From: Viridilinea sp964592425
GTDB lineage: Bacteria; Chloroflexota; Chloroflexia; Chloroflexales; Chloroflexaceae
Direction: 5' to 3'
Assembly (NCBI GenBank): GCA_964592425.1
Contig: CAZQCG010000022.1
Coordinates: forward strand, 15,663-79,662
Length of the DNA: 64,000 nucleotides
Shown here: positions 61,868-64,000 of the stretch, piece by piece
Layout: the number at the start of each line of letters is the position of its first letter
How positions within the stretch are numbered: position 1 is the stretch's first letter
Notes under the pieces: model-generated
The model's input: the letters and a program-made list of their open reading frames with translations, nothing else
What the model was told of the DNA's origin: nothing
Database searches by the model: none
Made by a program: the position numbers and the translations under genes

Positions 61868-63337
61868 CTACTCAGCGACGACCGGGTTGTAGGCGGTGTA
61901 GGCCAGGTGTGAGAAGGCGGCGATGACCGGGGCCATCTCTTCGTCGGTCCAGAAGGCGCGGTTGCCGGTGAGCGGACGGTAGTAGTAGACTGCCAGCACA
62001 TAGTCGCCGCCAGGGCTGCGCACGATCCCGACATCGCCGTTCATATCCTCGATCCAGCCGCTCTTATGCTCAACGCGGATGCCCTCAGCAACTCCGGCGA
62101 CCATCCTGGTCGTATCGTCGTTGGTTGCCAGACGGTCAAGCATCTCCTGACAACGACGTGGTTTGAGCCGCTCGAAGCGCTCAAGCAACTCGCCCGTCCC
62201 GCTGGCACACTGGTCGATCAGTTGGTAGATGCGGGCCATACTGGCAGGTTCAGCCCGCAGACAGGCTCCCATCTCAGTGTAGGGCTTTTCACCGACGGGG
62301 CCGGTCGGGCCACAACGGTACTTGGGCTTGTAGAGCTTGATATAGTCAACTGCCTCAAAGGGGATGTAGAGGTAGGTATGGCGCAGGCCGAGCTCTTCCT
62401 GCAACATGGTGCTCATCGCGTCAGCGCCGATGAAGGCATACTCGGTGCCCTGCCCTCCGGCAGCGGCGGCCAGCATACCGTTGGCGGCCAGGTTGTCACT
62501 CTCGACGATCATCTTCTCCAGCCACCCTTGCTCAAGCTCATCAAAGCGGTCAAGGTTGATATAGCTATAGAGTAGAATGGCCGCCTTGATTGTGCTGGCC
62601 CCGGCGAAGACGGTGCGAGCGTTGTAGCTCAGCTCTTCGCCACTCTCCAGGTCGATCAGGTCAAAGCCGACCACGCCGGGCAACTCCTCAGCCAGCGCTG
62701 CAACCTCCTCGCGTAGACGCTCGAAGGGCACCCGTGGCGGCGCGCCCTCGTCCAGCTTGAGGGTGAGCGGGCCGGTTTTACCTTCGGCGATGGCCGTGTT
62801 TACCTGGGCAACTGCGGCATCAAGATCGAGGCTGGCAGTGGGGGTATAGCTGAAGCTGCGCGAGAGCGGTTCGGTGGAGGTGATCAGGCTCAGGGTAGGG
62901 GTCACACTACCCAGTTCAGCTGCAAAATCGGCCAGGTGCTCACGCAGGGCCGTCTCATCAAGGCTCAGGCGGAGCGGCAGGCTGATCGGCTCAGCGGCCC
63001 CCAGGCTCGGTGCAGCCTCGGTGAGCAGCTCATCAAGCGGAACCTGAAGCTCAAGCTCGTCAGGTTGCAGGCTCAGCCGTTGTGCTCCCGCACGCAGCAC
63101 CAGCGGTGCAAGCTCTGGCAGTTCGGCGGCGAGCCGGGTGGCGGCAGCAGCGGCATCAAGGCCACCCACCTCGACTCCGGCAATCGTCGAGCCTGCGGCA
63201 AAGACGGGTAGGGGAGTCGGACTGGGTAAGACCGTAGCGGTAGGGGTAAGTAGCGCCTGGGGCGGGGCTGCTGGTGCGCAAGCAGTTACCAGAGCCAGCC
63301 AGAGCAGGCCAGGGATGAGGCGACGAGGCCAGGACAT
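61868..63337 (-). CDS. Serine-hydrolase (class A beta-lactamase-fold) lipoprotein
   Basis: This 489-residue lipoprotein has a signal ending LVTACA and a linker. Its N-terminal region (IAGVEVGGLDAAAAATRLAAEL, about 50-190) is like the YoaR/VanW-associated peptidoglycan-binding domain. The C-terminal domain has the beta-lactamase fold: SxxK in GASTIKAAIL, SDN in VESDNLAAN, and KSG in EHKSGWIED, all in order. The fold is shared by beta-lactamases and related cell-wall hydrolases; the fusion to a wall-binding domain favours a wall enzyme, but lactam hydrolysis is not excluded. The 12-residue region KYRCGPTGPVGE and nearby Cys may form a disulfide. Confidence 0.88.
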   Translation of the reverse strand: MSWPRRLIPGLLWLALVTACAPAAPPQALLTPTATVLPSPTPLPVFAAGSTIAGVEVGGLDAAAAATRLAAELPELAPLVLRAGAQRLSLQPDELELQVPLDELLTEAAPSLGAAEPISLPLRLSLDETALREHLADFAAELGSVTPTLSLITSTEPLSRSFSYTPTASLDLDAAVAQVNTAIAEGKTGPLTLKLDEGAPPRVPFERLREEVAALAEELPGVVGFDLIDLESGEELSYNARTVFAGASTIKAAILLYSYINLDRFDELEQGWLEKMIVESDNLAANGMLAAAAGGQGTEYAFIGADAMSTMLQEELGLRHTYLYIPFEAVDYIKLYKPKYRCGPTGPVGEKPYTEMGACLRAEPASMARIYQLIDQCASGTGELLERFERLKPRRCQEMLDRLATNDDTTRMVAGVAEGIRVEHKSGWIEDMNGDVGIVRSPGGDYVLAVYYYRPLTGNRAFWTDEEMAPVIAAFSHLAYTAYNPVVAE

Positions 63338-63379
63338 GTGCAGACTCCGTACAGGTTGGGCTGGGGCCAGGATGCCCCG

Positions 63380-63703
63380 CTATAGTTCAGGCTCCAGGTA
63401 GAAGGTCAGGGGGTAACCCGCCTCGCGTGCGGCATCGTGGGCCTGGTAGACCCGCTCCTGGGCCTCTTCAAAGGGGAAGGTGGCGACGTAGGCGTGGCCT
63501 TCATTGTGGGCGGTCAGCATCACGCTTATCGCCTGGGCGAAGCTCAGCCCGAAGTGGACACGTAGCACAACCACCACAAAATCCATCGGGGTCAGATCGT
63601 CATTCTCGACCATTACCCGGTAGGGGCGTTCGAGCTCATCACGCTCGGCCACCTGGAAGATAATTCCCGGGATGACCTTGACATCGGGATCCTGGGTGGT
63701 CAC
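63380..63703 (-). CDS. clpS: ATP-dependent Clp protease adaptor ClpS
   Basis: ClpS brings N-degron substrates to ClpA or ClpC. The 107-residue protein has the family core ERPYRVMVENDDLTPMDFVVVVL, then VMLTAHNEGHAYVATFPFEEAQ and the end PLTFYLEPEL. GTG 63703 is selected because GGAGG sits eight bases upstream; the frame is open further but the sequence there is non-coding in character. The N-terminal 25 residues would form the flexible arm that engages the ATPase. A clpP paralogue lies 52 kb away in the window. Confidence 0.93.
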   Translation of the reverse strand: MTTQDPDVKVIPGIIFQVAERDELERPYRVMVENDDLTPMDFVVVVLRVHFGLSFAQAISVMLTAHNEGHAYVATFPFEEAQERVYQAHDAAREAGYPLTFYLEPEL

Positions 63704-64000
63704 GCCTGGTACCTCCACCACTGTGAGCCTCACGGCACACGGTGTCAGTATAACACAAGGCCGTGCGAGCACTTTCCCGCACGGCCCGGACGGGGTGTGG
63801 TGTAGGTTCTTGCACCGCACCACCCGCCGCAGCGAATCCATGGCGTCGGGGCGGGCCGGTGTGCCCGCCCGCGGCGCATGGCGGGCGGACACGTGGGTCC
63901 GCCCCTACCGGGTGCGGATGCGGGGCAAACCAATGCATGACACCCGCGGCGCATGGCGGGCGGACACGTGGGTTAATGGTGAAAGGTTAAGGCACGCGCA
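63704..64000. other. Intergenic region with direct repeats
   Basis: No gene is visible. Two 31-bp direct repeats (63868-63898 and 63943-63973), sharing CCCGCGGCGCATGGCGGGCG, flank a GGTGCGGATGCGG spacer. A TATACT -10-like element for clpS lies near 63747-63752 on the minus strand without a clear -35. Confidence 0.6.

Noticed and set aside
61567..61912. ORFs across the repeat-rich gap
   Set aside because: They run through palindromes, have repeat-driven composition and no conserved motif.

Overview
The window looks like a chromosomal segment of a Chloroflexota bacterium, probably class Chloroflexia. That placement is inference, resting on high GC, lipoproteins with Pro/Thr/Ala linkers, a secreted subtilisin, an ileS T-box, an RND pump whose adaptor is a lipoprotein with no outer-membrane partner, a magnesium-chelatase-I-like ATPase, and many GC-rich palindromes at gene ends. 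About 45 protein genes, three tRNAs, one T-box leader, one IS200/IS605-type tnpB element and many small repeats are visible. There is no prophage, CRISPR array or large island.

Layout. 1-5.3 kb: a partial membrane protein, a secreted S8 protease with an inserted CHRD domain, a possible MITE, then an LppX-like lipoprotein and mscL. 5.5-9.4 kb: a Cys-rich small protein, a CBS-pair protein, a universal stress protein, an M24 aminopeptidase and a BMP-type solute-binding lipoprotein. 9.5-17.2 kb: DUF58, a divergent clpP, and an RND pump/adaptor/TetR operon with a candidate operator. 17.2-22.7 kb: an E1-alpha dehydrogenase subunit, an MshEN-like protein, homoserine dehydrogenase, and holB coupled to fabF. 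22.8-24.6 kb: a tnpB element with matching end hairpins beside the fabF promoter. 24.6-35 kb: mrp-moaA on the minus strand, then a plus-strand run of rel, mutY, rlmI-like, a divergent argJ, a LON-domain protein, DUF503 and a chlI-like ATPase. 35-42.5 kb: ileS with its T-box, a DEAD-box helicase, an RRM protein, rpsU and prfA. 42.5-44 kb: an adenosine-deaminase-family gene followed by tRNA-Leu, tRNA-Val and tRNA-Phe. 44-48.7 kb: a CapA-like and a DUF3160 lipoprotein. 48.8-55.1 kb: a 1450-aa tandem-cyclase/AAA/TPR protein, a RiPP-precursor-like peptide, the tail of a vanished FAD oxidoreductase, and a polytopic membrane protein. 55.3-60.5 kb: FmdB-like zinc ribbon, nucleotidyltransferase, a degenerate AAA protein, ABC-F, and a methyltransferase. 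60.6-63.7 kb: an unexplained short transcription unit, a LysM lipoprotein, a repeat-rich gap, a serine-hydrolase lipoprotein and clpS.

Most interesting. (1) A roughly 165-nt minus-strand transcription unit near 60.6-60.8 kb has a near-consensus promoter, an ideal Shine-Dalgarno site, a 15-codon ORF, a two-tier hairpin holding the stop codon and a downstream CCUCCU that can pair with the ribosome-binding site. (2) The tandem cyclase has catalytic residues split between its domains, as in animal soluble adenylyl cyclase. (3) A RiPP-precursor-like gene sits beside the remains of a CrtI-type oxidoreductase, suggesting a decayed peptide-modification locus. (4) Three strong promoters have their -35 TTGAC element fused to the TGA stop of the preceding gene. 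(5) Several palindromic repeat families sit at gene ends and sometimes supply the TAG stop codon.
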